This document shows, in pieces, positions 37,605 to 46,927 of a DNA stretch of 64,000 nt. Each line of letters opens with the position of its first letter. The first letter of the stretch is position 1. The position numbers and the translations under genes were made by a program. Source of the DNA: Candidatus Pelagibacter communis (GTDB lineage Bacteria; Pseudomonadota; Alphaproteobacteria; Pelagibacterales; Pelagibacteraceae). The stretch covers positions 62,001-126,000 of the forward strand of contig NZ_CVST01000034.1 in the NCBI RefSeq assembly GCF_001180225.1, in the 5' to 3' direction. The notes beneath the pieces were generated by a model. That model was not told where the DNA came from, made no database searches, and saw only the letters and a program-made list of their open reading frames with translations.

Positions 37605-38783
37605 ATGAGTATAGATAACAATTTATATGAAAAATCAATCAAGATTTTAACTGACTTAATTGCATTTAAAACTATCTCAGGCCAAGATAATAGTAATTTG
37701 ATTGATTATTGTGAAAACATTTTAAATAACATTGGAATAGATACTTTCAAAGTTTACGATGATGATAAAAAAAGAGTTAATCTTTTTGGAACTTTAAAAG
37801 CAAAAAATCAAAGCACAAAAAAACCAATCATCCTATCAGGACACACTGATGTGGTTCCAGTTTCTAAAGGTTGGAGCACTGATCCATTTGTTGCAACAAT
37901 TAAAAATGATAAACTTTATGGAAGAGGTTCATGTGATATGAAAGGTTTTATTGCATGTACACTTGCTTATGCACCAATCTTTAAAGAAAGTAATTTAGAT
38001 AGAGATTTGCATTTCTGTTACACATTTGATGAAGAGACTGCATGTATTGGCGCTCCTTTATTAATAGAGGAGTTGAAAAAAAGAGATATCAAAAATGGAA
38101 TTTGTATAATTGGTGAACCAACTACAATGAAAATTATAGATGCTCACAAAGGTATGAATGAATACACAGTTCACTTTGGAGGACTAGCAGGACATAGTTC
38201 AAAACCGCATTTAGGAGTAAATGCTGCAGAATATGCAACTAGGTATGTTGGAAAACTTTTAGAAATAAGAGAACAACTAAAAAAAAGAGTTAAAGACAAT
38301 AGTATTTTTGATCCTCCACATTCAACTTTATCAATTGGAGGCATTAAAGGCGGTATTGCTCATAATGTCATTGCAGACAAATGTATTGTTGAATGGGAAA
38401 CAAGACCTGTTGCAAGAGAAGATGGAGAATTTGTAACAAATGAAATTGATAAATATGCAAATGAAGTACTCTTGCCAGAAATGAAAAAAGTGTTTCCAGA
38501 TTCTTATATTAAAAAAGAAACAATTGGTGAAGTTGTTGGATTTAATAGATTGGACGAATCTGAGGCATGTGAATTTGTATCTAATATAACTGGAGATAAT
38601 TCAAGAGAAGTAGTTTCTTTTGGAACAGAGGCTGGTTTATTTCAAGAACTAGGAATTAGTACAGTTGTTTGTGGACCTGGATCTATAGAACAAGCTCACA
38701 AAATTGATGAGTTCATAGAATTAAATGAAATGAAAAAATGCCTTAAATTTTTAGAAGGTGTAAAAGATAAATCAGTAAATTAA
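37605..38783 (+). CDS. argE: Acetylornithine deacetylase (M20 family)
   Basis: A 392-residue M20 metallohydrolase of ArgE type. The zinc-site blocks are LSGHTDVVPVSKGW, GRGSCDMKGF, the Glu-Glu of FDEETACIGA, and GEPTTMK; the C-terminal His is in EQAHKIDEFIE. It hydrolyses N2-acetylornithine to ornithine for arginine synthesis; related enzymes act on other N-acyl amino acids. It overlaps the convergent aldehyde dehydrogenase gene by 4 bp. The ATG at 37605 is 24 bp from the divergent csaA start. Confidence 0.85.
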   Translation: MSIDNNLYEKSIKILTDLIAFKTISGQDNSNLIDYCENILNNIGIDTFKVYDDDKKRVNLFGTLKAKNQSTKKPIILSGHTDVVPVSKGWSTDPFVATIKNDKLYGRGSCDMKGFIACTLAYAPIFKESNLDRDLHFCYTFDEETACIGAPLLIEELKKRDIKNGICIIGEPTTMKIIDAHKGMNEYTVHFGGLAGHSSKPHLGVNAAEYATRYVGKLLEIREQLKKRVKDNSIFDPPHSTLSIGGIKGGIAHNVIADKCIVEWETRPVAREDGEFVTNEIDKYANEVLLPEMKKVFPDSYIKKETIGEVVGFNRLDESEACEFVSNITGDNSREVVSFGTEAGLFQELGISTVVCGPGSIEQAHKIDEFIELNEMKKCLKFLEGVKDKSVN

Positions 38784-40213
38784 CTCCAACCACCCACAGC
38801 TTTTACCTCTAAAAATTCTTCTAGTCCGTGTTCACCTGCTTCTCTACCAATACCAGAGTGTTTAAAACCTCCAAAGGGTGCATCAACTGCAATACCAGCT
38901 CCATTAACATCCACCATTCCAGATCTTAATTTTCTAGCAACTCTTTGAACTTTTTCAGAGTCTTGAGTTTGGATATAGTTTGTTAATCCATATGAAGTAT
39001 CATTTGCAATTTTAATTGCCTCTTCCTCTGTTTCAAATGGGATAACAGATAGAACAGGTCCAAAAATTTCAGTTCTTGCAACATCCATATTGTTATTTAC
39101 ATCTGCAAAAACAGTTGGTTTAACAAAGTAACCTTTATCTAATCCGTCAGGTTTACCTGTTCCTCCAGCAACTAATTTTGCACCCTCATCAATACCTTTT
39201 TGGATCAAAGTTTGAATTTTATTGTATTGAGTCTCTGAAATAACAGGACCTATGTGTTCTCCTTCTTTTTTAGGATCACCCACCTCAAAGTTATCAGTAT
39301 ATTTTTTTAATCTCTCTATAGCATCGTCGTACATTGATTTTTCAACCAACATTCTTGTTGGAGCATTACAAGATTGTCCAGAATTTCTAAAACATCTTAA
39401 TGCCCCTCTTTCAATTGCTTCTGGATCAGCATCTTTAAAAATAATATTTGCGCCTTTACCACCTAATTCTAAGCTTACTCTTTTAAAATCTTTAGCAGCA
39501 TTTTGAGAAATCAAAGCTCCAGCTCTTGTTGAGCCTGTAAAAGAAATCATATTAATATCTGGATGACTTGTAAGAGCATCGCCTGTTGTTGCTCCATCAC
39601 CATTAACTAAATTAAACACACCTTTTGGGAATTTTACTTCATCAATAATTTCAGCAAGTATCATTGATGAAAGTGGTGCTAATTCTGAAGGTTTTAAAAC
39701 CATTGTACAACCTGCAGCAATTGCTGGCATTACTTTTAAACAAACTTGGTTCATTGGCCAGTTCCAGGGTGTTATTAATGCACAAACACCTTTCGGTTCA
39801 TAAATTAATCTTTGATTTGGAGCGTGTTCACCTAATGGTTTTTCAAATTCGAAATTTTTTAAATATCTGATGAATGATTTAATATGACTTGCTCCTGTTC
39901 CTGCTTGTAATTTTGTAGCAAAATCTTTTGGCGCACCCATTTCAAGAGTTATAGCTTCTGCAATATCTGCCCATCTTTTTTTATAATTTTCATAGAGTTT
40001 TTCTAATAGTGCAATTCTTTCATCTTTAGAAGAAAAAGCCCAAGACTCGTATGCATCTTTTGCTGCACTAACTGCTAAATCAACATCTACTTTATTTCCT
40101 AAAGTAATTACAGCACAGTTTTCTTCTGTTGCTGGATCGATTACTTTAATTTCTTCAGCACTATTTGGTTTAACCCATGCTCCATTAATATAAAAATTTT
40201 TTTTGTCTAACAT
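38780..40213 (-). CDS. Aldehyde dehydrogenase (paralogue of the one at 54430)
   Basis: A 477-residue NAD(P)-dependent aldehyde dehydrogenase. It has the TPWNWPMNQ substrate/cofactor block near residue 148, catalytic Glu in SLELGGKGAN, nucleophilic Cys in NSGQSCNAPTRM, and EIFGPVLSVIPF. It precedes neither transporter nor kinase genes; agmatinase lies 20 bp upstream on the same strand, so it may oxidise an aminoaldehyde derived from putrescine. That substrate is inference. It is clearly paralogous to the gene at 54430-55860, same length and start MLDK-FYI-G-WV. Confidence 0.9.
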   Translation of the reverse strand: MLDKKNFYINGAWVKPNSAEEIKVIDPATEENCAVITLGNKVDVDLAVSAAKDAYESWAFSSKDERIALLEKLYENYKKRWADIAEAITLEMGAPKDFATKLQAGTGASHIKSFIRYLKNFEFEKPLGEHAPNQRLIYEPKGVCALITPWNWPMNQVCLKVMPAIAAGCTMVLKPSELAPLSSMILAEIIDEVKFPKGVFNLVNGDGATTGDALTSHPDINMISFTGSTRAGALISQNAAKDFKRVSLELGGKGANIIFKDADPEAIERGALRCFRNSGQSCNAPTRMLVEKSMYDDAIERLKKYTDNFEVGDPKKEGEHIGPVISETQYNKIQTLIQKGIDEGAKLVAGGTGKPDGLDKGYFVKPTVFADVNNNMDVARTEIFGPVLSVIPFETEEEAIKIANDTSYGLTNYIQTQDSEKVQRVARKLRSGMVDVNGAGIAVDAPFGGFKHSGIGREAGEHGLEEFLEVKAVGGWS

Positions 40214-40233
40214 GATTTAAAATTATCCTTTCC

Positions 40234-41193
40234 TTATGATTTTGCAAATAAATTTGTTAATTCGTAAACTATTGTTGCAGCTGCAAGAGACGTAACTTCA
40301 GCATGATCATATGCTGGTGATACTTCTACTACATCAGCTGAAACTAAATTTAATCCAGACAACCCCCTCAATACATTTACCATTTCTCGTGAAGTCATTC
40401 CCGCAATTTCTGGTGTACCTGTACCAGGTGCAAAAGCTGGATCCAAAACATCAATATCTATAGATAGATAAAGTGGATTATCTCCTACTCTTTTTCTAAT
40501 CCTTTCTGCAATTTTATCTGTTCCTTGAGTTTGAAATTCATCACAGTGAATTATTTTAAAACCAAAACTTTCATCATTTTTAATATCATCTCTACTATAA
40601 AGAGGTCCTCTTATTCCAACATGCATTGAAGCATCATCTAAAAATAAACCTTCTTCTCTTGCTCTTCTAAAAGGAGTTCCATGTGTATATGGTGCACCGA
40701 AATAAGTATCCCAAGTATCTAAATGAGCATCAAAATGAACTAAAGAAACTGGTCCTTTGTTTTTTTTATTAATTGCTCTTAATAACGGCACAGCAATTGT
40801 ATGATCACCACCTAAACTAATTATTCCACCTACTTTATTTAATAGATCAGTTGCTCCTTCTTCTATTTGTTTAATAGCTTCATCAATACTAAATGGATTA
40901 CACGAAATATCTCCGGCATCTGCAACTTGTTGAATTTTAAAAGGCTCCACATCATAACTTGGATGATAATTTGTTCTTAAATGTCTAGATGCTTGTCTTA
41001 TACTCTGAGGACCAAATCTCGCTCCTGGTCTATAACTGGTTCCAGCATCAAACGGGACACCAACAATCGCTACATCACAGCTCTCGACATCTCTTAATTC
41101 TGGTAATCTTGCAAAAGTACTTGGACCAGCATATCGAGGTACTTTTGTTCCACTTAATGGTTGAATAGGATTTTTGTTTCTTTCTTTTGTCAT
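40234..41193 (-). CDS. speB: Agmatinase-type ureohydrolase
   Basis: A 319-residue arginase-superfamily enzyme. The manganese ligands are in SLGGDHTI, VHFDAHLDTW and LSIDIDVLDPAFAPGTGTPE, all intact. Agmatinase releases urea from agmatine to make putrescine; guanidinobutyrase or related ureohydrolases have the same motifs. It is followed by an aldehyde dehydrogenase, and a polyamine-type ABC transporter lies about 5 kb away. Confidence 0.87.
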   Translation of the reverse strand: MTKERNKNPIQPLSGTKVPRYAGPSTFARLPELRDVESCDVAIVGVPFDAGTSYRPGARFGPQSIRQASRHLRTNYHPSYDVEPFKIQQVADAGDISCNPFSIDEAIKQIEEGATDLLNKVGGIISLGGDHTIAVPLLRAINKKNKGPVSLVHFDAHLDTWDTYFGAPYTHGTPFRRAREEGLFLDDASMHVGIRGPLYSRDDIKNDESFGFKIIHCDEFQTQGTDKIAERIRKRVGDNPLYLSIDIDVLDPAFAPGTGTPEIAGMTSREMVNVLRGLSGLNLVSADVVEVSPAYDHAEVTSLAAATIVYELTNLFAKS

Positions 41194-41246
41194 TTTTTAA
41201 TAATCTAAGATAATATTATCTAATCTAATTCGTCTATAATAAATTA

Positions 41247-41975
41247 ATGAAAATTATTATTTTATTCATCTTAATATTTCAGTTTTCACAGGTAAATGCT
41301 GATGAAATATACAATCTAATCAAAATTCCGAACTTGGAAATCTATAAACTAAAAAATGAGAACAATATCCGTTATTTAAATGCAAAAGGAGATTTTAAAA
41401 TAGGAGTAGATGACAACATTGCTTGCAATAAGACAAATCAAGAAAATCTTAATACAAAATTTCCAACAATTGAGAGAAATATTAAAAGATACAATTCTAA
41501 ATTTCTTAAAAAAATAAATTTAAAATATGTTGTATTTTGTGAAGGTTTATTTATTTCGAACATCAATACTGGCGGAATACCAGATAATAAAAATAGAACT
41601 TTAATATTAGATATAAACTTTAACGAAAAATATTTTGAAAGAATGATTCATCATGAAATTTTTCATATGATTCAAAATAGTTATGAGGAAGATTTTAATG
41701 ATCAAAAATTTTCTTTATTTAATAATTCTGATTTTGAATACGCTGAATGCTCAACTTGCTCAAATAGATTAAATTTAGATTTATATGAAAATACAAATGG
41801 TTTTTTAACAGAATACTCTAAATCTATTCCATCAGAAGATATGGCTGAAATCTTTTCTTTTTTAATGGTTAATAAAAATTTAATTGAAGAGAAAATCAAA
41901 AACGACCCTATATTAAACAAAAAGGTTAATTTTATTAAATTAAACATATCTAAAATCGATGAAAATATTTTATGA
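41247..41975 (+). CDS. Putative secreted zinc metallopeptidase
   Basis: A 242-residue protein with a signal peptide (about residues 1-18, ending QVNA) and an HExxH zinc motif HEIFH at residues 136-140. A downstream acidic helix SIPSEDMAEIFSFL could give the third ligand, as in Mx1-type putative zinc peptidases. Two close Cys lie between (ECSTCS). No close family member is recognised. It is translationally coupled to the cyclophilin gene (ATGA), so the pair probably acts in the periplasm. Confidence 0.7.
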   Translation: MKIIILFILIFQFSQVNADEIYNLIKIPNLEIYKLKNENNIRYLNAKGDFKIGVDDNIACNKTNQENLNTKFPTIERNIKRYNSKFLKKINLKYVVFCEGLFISNINTGGIPDNKNRTLILDINFNEKYFERMIHHEIFHMIQNSYEEDFNDQKFSLFNNSDFEYAECSTCSNRLNLDLYENTNGFLTEYSKSIPSEDMAEIFSFLMVNKNLIEEKIKNDPILNKKVNFIKLNISKIDENIL

Positions 41976-42622
41976 TTAAAACAATTAAGGCATCAAAATC
42001 AGAAAAAATTTTATTTATTTTTTTAATTATTTTAACTGTTTCTGCTTTTTCATCTTTTTTTTTATTAAAAAATAAATGTCTATTTATAGACAATAACGAT
42101 TTAAAAAAATTAAACTTTAAAAACCCAGATAATATTGCTGTAATGAATTTAGAATGTGGAAATGTAATTATTGAGTTATATCCTGACATTTCTCCAAAAG
42201 CTGTCGAAAGATTTAAAACGCTAATTGAAAAAAAAATGTATGATGGTTCGGCATTCTATAAAGTTGTTGAAAATACTTTAGTTCAAGCTGGCGATATTGA
42301 ATTTGGAAACATTGATTATTTAGATTACTCAAAAATTGGAAGTGGCAAATCTGGATTGGGATCATTAAAATCAGAACTTAGTGATGATTTTGAATTTACT
42401 GAAGGTAGTGTTGGATTTGCAAGATCAAGAGAATTTGATACTGAGGATAGTGAGTTTTTTATGACGTTAAAAGAAATTCCAATTTATCAAGGGGAATACA
42501 CTCCACTTGGAAAAGTGAAGTATGGACTGGAAATACTTAAGAAAATAAAAACAGGGAATAAAGCAATCTATGTACTTAGACCTGATTATATAAACACTTT
42601 TAGAATGTTAGAGACTAATTAA
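41972..42622 (+). CDS. Membrane-anchored cyclophilin-type peptidyl-prolyl isomerase
   Basis: A 216-residue protein with an N-terminal hydrophobic anchor (about residues 12-31) and a periplasmic cyclophilin domain starting MNLECGNVIIELYPDISPKAVERFKTL. GSVGFARSREFDTEDSEFFMTL corresponds to the conserved MA-A-S-FFI block. The usual catalytic FHR is FYK here, so the catalytic Arg is replaced by Lys. It may be a weak isomerase or mainly a chaperone. It overlaps the metallopeptidase gene by 4 bp and the convergent fad gene by 8 bp. Confidence 0.82.
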   Translation: MIKTIKASKSEKILFIFLIILTVSAFSSFFLLKNKCLFIDNNDLKKLNFKNPDNIAVMNLECGNVIIELYPDISPKAVERFKTLIEKKMYDGSAFYKVVENTLVQAGDIEFGNIDYLDYSKIGSGKSGLGSLKSELSDDFEFTEGSVGFARSREFDTEDSEFFMTLKEIPIYQGEYTPLGKVKYGLEILKKIKTGNKAIYVLRPDYINTFRMLETN

Positions 42623-44837
42623 CTAAAGGTTTTCCGGTTGAAAGAGTATATTTAATTCTATCTTGAGTTTGTTTGGTTTCTATCAATCTCATAAAAGAAT
42701 CTAACTCTAACTTATAAAGATCATCTTCTGATAAAGTTTTATCTAAATTTGTATCACCGCCACTTAAAATATTTGCAAGTTCAATTCCAACATGCATTCC
42801 ATGATCTAATATTATTTTATCATTATATAATTTCTCTAAAACTTTAATCATTTTTTCTTTCAAAGGTTTTCCAGATAAATTAAATTTACACTCTCCTGGA
42901 GGAACAAAATCGTTATTTTGATGAATAAGTTTTCTCGCCTCTTCAAAAAGACTATTTCTATTCATGATTTTTTTATCCTCAGGTTTTAAGTATTTTAAAG
43001 GCTCAGCTTCTACAGGAGAAGTTGCAGTTTTTGCGTATCCAATAATATCAAATACTTTTAAAGGAGCATAATCAGGATCAGATTTTGCTTCTTCCGTTTG
43101 TGACCACCTCCATAGCATTTCTTTACATCCGCCTCCAGCTGGCACCAATCCAACAATTGTCTCTACAAGACCAACCACAATATTTGTGTGTGATGCAACA
43201 AAGTTACTTTGAACCAAAACTTCAAAACCACCACCTAAAGTAAGACCGGAAGGTGCAGACACTACCGGGTACTTAGAATATTTTAATGTTTTGCATGTAT
43301 CCTGGAAGTATTTGATAAATTTTTCTATAGATTTGAAATCACCCTTGTCTGCAAAATTCATCGTATAACTCAAATTCACACCTGCAGAAAATTGCATGCT
43401 TTCATTCATAACAATAAGTGGTTTGTCAGTTGCATTTTTTAATGCATCCATCGAATCATAATCTAATGCACAAGCTTTTGTGGTAAATTCAACAATATTA
43501 AAATCTTTAAAACGGTAAATTTCAGCAGAATTATTTTTATCTACTTTTATTGCTGTTGGTCTTATTTTTCCTAATGTTTCAATATCAGTGTAAAGCTGTC
43601 TTTCTCCATAAAAGTTTTCATCTTTTGATTTTGATAAATTTTCTAAAAATTTATTATTTTCAAAATTATCTATTCTTGAAAAAAAATTTTCTACTCCAAT
43701 TGATTTTAACATTTCAAAAGGACCCATTGCCCAATTGAAACCAAGTCTCATTGCCTCATCTATATCGTTGAACTTATCTGTAATTCCTGGAACTAAAGAC
43801 GATGCGTATTTTATTATTTTAGAAATTACTTCCCAAGCATATTCTCCATATTTATCTTTACGATTAATTAAATTATTAATATCTACAGTCTCAACTCCTA
43901 AATCTATTTTTTTTGAGGTTGTGTATTCACCTGTTTCTAAATCGATAGCTTCTAATACTTTTTGGTTTCCACTTTTATTCATTCTGTAAAAACCACCTTT
44001 TCCTTTTCGTCCAGTGTAGCCAGTATCAATCAATTTTTTTACTAACGGAATTTCTTTTGCAACAATTTGAAATTCGTCATTATCAGAAAGTTCTTTAATA
44101 AAGCTTTTTAAAACATCAGCCATCAAATCAATTCCAATTAGGTCGTATAATCCAAAAACTCCTGTTTTAGGTATGCCCATTGGTCTTCCAAAGACTGCAT
44201 CAGCTTCTTCAATTGATAATTTCATTCTAAATGCTTCTGTCATTGCTACCTGCATTGCATAAACACCTATTCTATTTCCTAAAAAACCAGGAGTGTCATT
44301 ACAAACAATAGCTCCTTTACCTAATTCAATTTCACAAAATTTTTTAAGAGAATTAATTTTATTTAAATCATTATTTTCGTTTTTTACAATTTCAAGTAAC
44401 CCCATGTATCTAACTGGATTAAAGAAATGAGTAATGCAAAAATCTTTTTTTTCTTCTTCAGTTAATTTTTCTGATAAAACTTTAATTGGGATAGATGATG
44501 TGTTTGATGAAACAATTGCTCCTTGTTTTCTATTCTTAAATATTTTTTCATAGATATTGTGTTTAATATCAATTCTTTCAACAACAGCCTCGACAACCCA
44601 ATCAGCTTCTTTTACGACATCAAAATTATCATTAATATTTCCAACTTTAATATTTTCAATTTTGGTTTTATCTAAAAGTAATGGAGGTCTTGATTTGTGA
44701 ATTCTGTCTCTAGCTTTTTCAGATATTTCTGTTGTTAAATCTAAAAGAGTAACTGGTACATTTGCGTTACAAAGGTGTGCTGCAATTCCACTACCCATCG
44801 TACCAGATCCTATAACAACTACTTTTTTTATATCCAT
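42615..44837 (-). CDS. Bifunctional 3-hydroxyacyl-CoA dehydrogenase / enoyl-CoA hydratase, FadN-like order
   Basis: A 740-residue beta-oxidation enzyme from the ATG at 44837; a TTG three codons upstream is less likely. The dehydrogenase comes first (IGSGTMGSGIAAHL; ITHFFNPV; NDTPGFLGNRI), then two C-terminal helical domains, and the crotonase-fold hydratase is last (ASAPSGLTLGGGFEV and VGLVETIVGLVPAGGG, both catalytic Glu present). E. coli FadB has the opposite order; this order resembles FadN. The thiolase gene is divergent with a ~105-bp shared region. Substrate chain length unknown. Confidence 0.9.
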   Translation of the reverse strand: MDIKKVVVIGSGTMGSGIAAHLCNANVPVTLLDLTTEISEKARDRIHKSRPPLLLDKTKIENIKVGNINDNFDVVKEADWVVEAVVERIDIKHNIYEKIFKNRKQGAIVSSNTSSIPIKVLSEKLTEEEKKDFCITHFFNPVRYMGLLEIVKNENNDLNKINSLKKFCEIELGKGAIVCNDTPGFLGNRIGVYAMQVAMTEAFRMKLSIEEADAVFGRPMGIPKTGVFGLYDLIGIDLMADVLKSFIKELSDNDEFQIVAKEIPLVKKLIDTGYTGRKGKGGFYRMNKSGNQKVLEAIDLETGEYTTSKKIDLGVETVDINNLINRKDKYGEYAWEVISKIIKYASSLVPGITDKFNDIDEAMRLGFNWAMGPFEMLKSIGVENFFSRIDNFENNKFLENLSKSKDENFYGERQLYTDIETLGKIRPTAIKVDKNNSAEIYRFKDFNIVEFTTKACALDYDSMDALKNATDKPLIVMNESMQFSAGVNLSYTMNFADKGDFKSIEKFIKYFQDTCKTLKYSKYPVVSAPSGLTLGGGFEVLVQSNFVASHTNIVVGLVETIVGLVPAGGGCKEMLWRWSQTEEAKSDPDYAPLKVFDIIGYAKTATSPVEAEPLKYLKPEDKKIMNRNSLFEEARKLIHQNNDFVPPGECKFNLSGKPLKEKMIKVLEKLYNDKIILDHGMHVGIELANILSGGDTNLDKTLSEDDLYKLELDSFMRLIETKQTQDRIKYTLSTGKPLVN

Positions 44838-44942
44838 AATCAGCAAACTTTTATTGAATTAATCAAAAACTTGAAATAAGACAAATTTCCTGATTAATTA
44901 AATTGATAAGCTATATAAATTAACACAATATTAAAGAGAAAA

Positions 44943-46070
44943 ATGTACAATTCAGTAATAGCTGGTTACTCCAGATCACCTTTTGCAATGGCAAATAAAG
45001 GAAAATTAATAGATGTAAAACCGGTTAATTTACTAGCTGAAGTAATTAAAAAACTTGTTTCACAATCAAAAATTAATCCAAAAGAAATTGATGATGTTGT
45101 TGTTGGCTGCGCTTTTCAGGTTGGTGAACAATGTTTTAATATTGGAAGATTAGTAACTTTTTTATCAGATCTAGATATGAGAGTTCCTGGCATGTCTGTA
45201 GATAGATGGTGTGGATCTTCAATGGAGGCAATTCATATAGCAGCAGGAAAAATAGCAATGGGATCAGGTAAGATATTTATTTGTGGAGGTGTTGAAAGCA
45301 TGACAAGAGTTAGAACTGGCTTTGATCCTTTACCCTACCCATATTCTGATGAAGCAAAACAAAATCCACATTTATATTTATCAATGGGAATTACTGCTGA
45401 GAATGTTGCAAAAAAATACAATATTTCAAGAACAGAGCAACAAGAGTTCTCATTAGAAAGTCATAGAAAAGCAAATAAAGCACAACAAAAAGATAAATTT
45501 AAAAGTGAAATTACTAAGATAGGTGATTGTGAAACTGACGAAAATATTAGACCCAACAGTACAATGGAAAAACTAGATAGTTTAAAGTTGGTATTTGATC
45601 AAAATGGAACTGTCACGGCTGCAACTTCATCTCCCCTAACTGATGGAGCTGCTGCAACTCTAATATGTGAAGAAAACTTTGCTAAGGAAAATGGTTTAGA
45701 AATTCTTGGGAGAATAAAATCAACTGCTGTTGAAGGATGTGATCCAAACTATATGGGGTTAGGACCAATTTCGGCGACCAAAAAAGCTCTGGAAAGAGCT
45801 AAACTTTCAATAAAAGACATTGATATTGTGGAGCTAAATGAAGCTTTCGCATCTCAATCACTAGCTTGTATTAAAGATTTAGAAATAGATATTAATAAAG
45901 TAAATTTAGATGGTGGTGCAATTGCTTTAGGGCATCCATTAGGTGCAACGGGTGCGAGGATAACAGGAAAAGCTGCACAACTTTTGAAAAGAGAAAATAA
46001 AAAGTACGCTCTTGCTACTCAATGTATTGGCTTAGGAATGGGAATTGCAACAATAATAGAAGCAGTTTAA
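44943..46070 (+). CDS. fadA: Acetyl-CoA acyltransferase (thiolase)
   Basis: A 375-residue thiolase of normal length. The acyl-accepting Cys90 is in SVDRWCGSSMEAIHIAAGKI-type sequence; the general base His is in GHPLGATGARITG; the second catalytic Cys is in ATQCIGLGMG near the C-terminus. NEAFASQSLA is the other signature. It cleaves 3-ketoacyl-CoA with CoA, completing the cycle started by the divergent FadN-like enzyme. Its stop abuts the convergent permease gene. Confidence 0.93.
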   Translation: MYNSVIAGYSRSPFAMANKGKLIDVKPVNLLAEVIKKLVSQSKINPKEIDDVVVGCAFQVGEQCFNIGRLVTFLSDLDMRVPGMSVDRWCGSSMEAIHIAAGKIAMGSGKIFICGGVESMTRVRTGFDPLPYPYSDEAKQNPHLYLSMGITAENVAKKYNISRTEQQEFSLESHRKANKAQQKDKFKSEITKIGDCETDENIRPNSTMEKLDSLKLVFDQNGTVTAATSSPLTDGAAATLICEENFAKENGLEILGRIKSTAVEGCDPNYMGLGPISATKKALERAKLSIKDIDIVELNEAFASQSLACIKDLEIDINKVNLDGGAIALGHPLGATGARITGKAAQLLKRENKKYALATQCIGLGMGIATIIEAV

Positions 46071-46925
46071 TTATCTATTAATTCCTCTTAATCTCTCAGA
46101 TCTTCTTCTTAATAATTCTGCACTAATCAAGATTAAAGTCGAAAGAATAATTAAACATGTTGCAACAGCAAGAATTGTTGGACTTAACTGTTCTCTAAGA
46201 CCTGTCCACATTTGAACTGGAATTGTAGTATTTTCTAAACCAGCAAGAAATAAAACTACAACCACTTCATCAAATGAAGTTACAAATGCAAATAAACCTC
46301 CTGAAATTACACCTGGTAATATCAATGGAAGAGTAATTTTCATAAAAGTATTTACAGGATTACTACCTAAACTAGCAGCAGCTCTTGTTACACTATGATC
46401 AAATCCTGATAGGGTTGCAGTTACCGTGATTACAACAAATGGAGTTCCTAGTATTATATGAGCAAAAACTATTCCTGTATGCGTTGCTGCTAAGCCAACT
46501 TTTGCCATGAAAAAAAATATTGCAACGCCTGATATAATTAATGGAACAATCATTGGAGAAATAAGAGTAGCCATTATAATTCCTTTATAAGGCATGTGCC
46601 TACTACTCAAACCTAGTGCTGCCAAGGTTCCAAGAATTATTGAACCAATAGTTGCAAATATAGCAATTATAAAACTATTTTTTGCAGCTAACCCCCATGG
46701 GTTTTTAGTTCCATAAATCATATCTTTATACCATCTCAAAGAAAACGCATCTGGATCAAGATTTTTCATTCCCTCAGAGAAAACTAAAAATTCTTCTGCA
46801 TTAAATGACAATGGAAATATTACAAACAAAGGTGCGATTAAAAAGAAAAATACAAAAGCACAAATGGCTAAATAAAAATAATGCCAAATTCTATAACGTG
46901 TTTCTGTATAACTTGGTAATGCCAT
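46071..46925 (-). CDS. Polyamine-type ABC transporter permease, PotC type
   Basis: A 284-residue permease with about six membrane segments and the EAA-type loop RAAASLGSNPVNTFMKITLP near residue 183. It is 2 bp after the PotB-type gene. With the binding protein at 48251 and the ATPase at 49492 it forms a complete PotABCD-like importer. The family takes up putrescine, spermidine or other cationic amino compounds; the linked ectoine-hydrolase-like gene makes an ectoine-type osmolyte another possibility. Confidence 0.9.
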   Translation of the reverse strand: MALPSYTETRYRIWHYFYLAICAFVFFFLIAPLFVIFPLSFNAEEFLVFSEGMKNLDPDAFSLRWYKDMIYGTKNPWGLAAKNSFIIAIFATIGSIILGTLAALGLSSRHMPYKGIIMATLISPMIVPLIISGVAIFFFMAKVGLAATHTGIVFAHIILGTPFVVITVTATLSGFDHSVTRAAASLGSNPVNTFMKITLPLILPGVISGGLFAFVTSFDEVVVVLFLAGLENTTIPVQMWTGLREQLSPTILAVATCLIILSTLILISAELLRRRSERLRGINR

Positions 46926-46927
46926 AA

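Noticed and set aside
42615-44837. Calling the beta-oxidation enzyme FadB
   Set aside because: The dehydrogenase precedes the hydratase, the reverse of FadB, so only a FadN-like description is justified.
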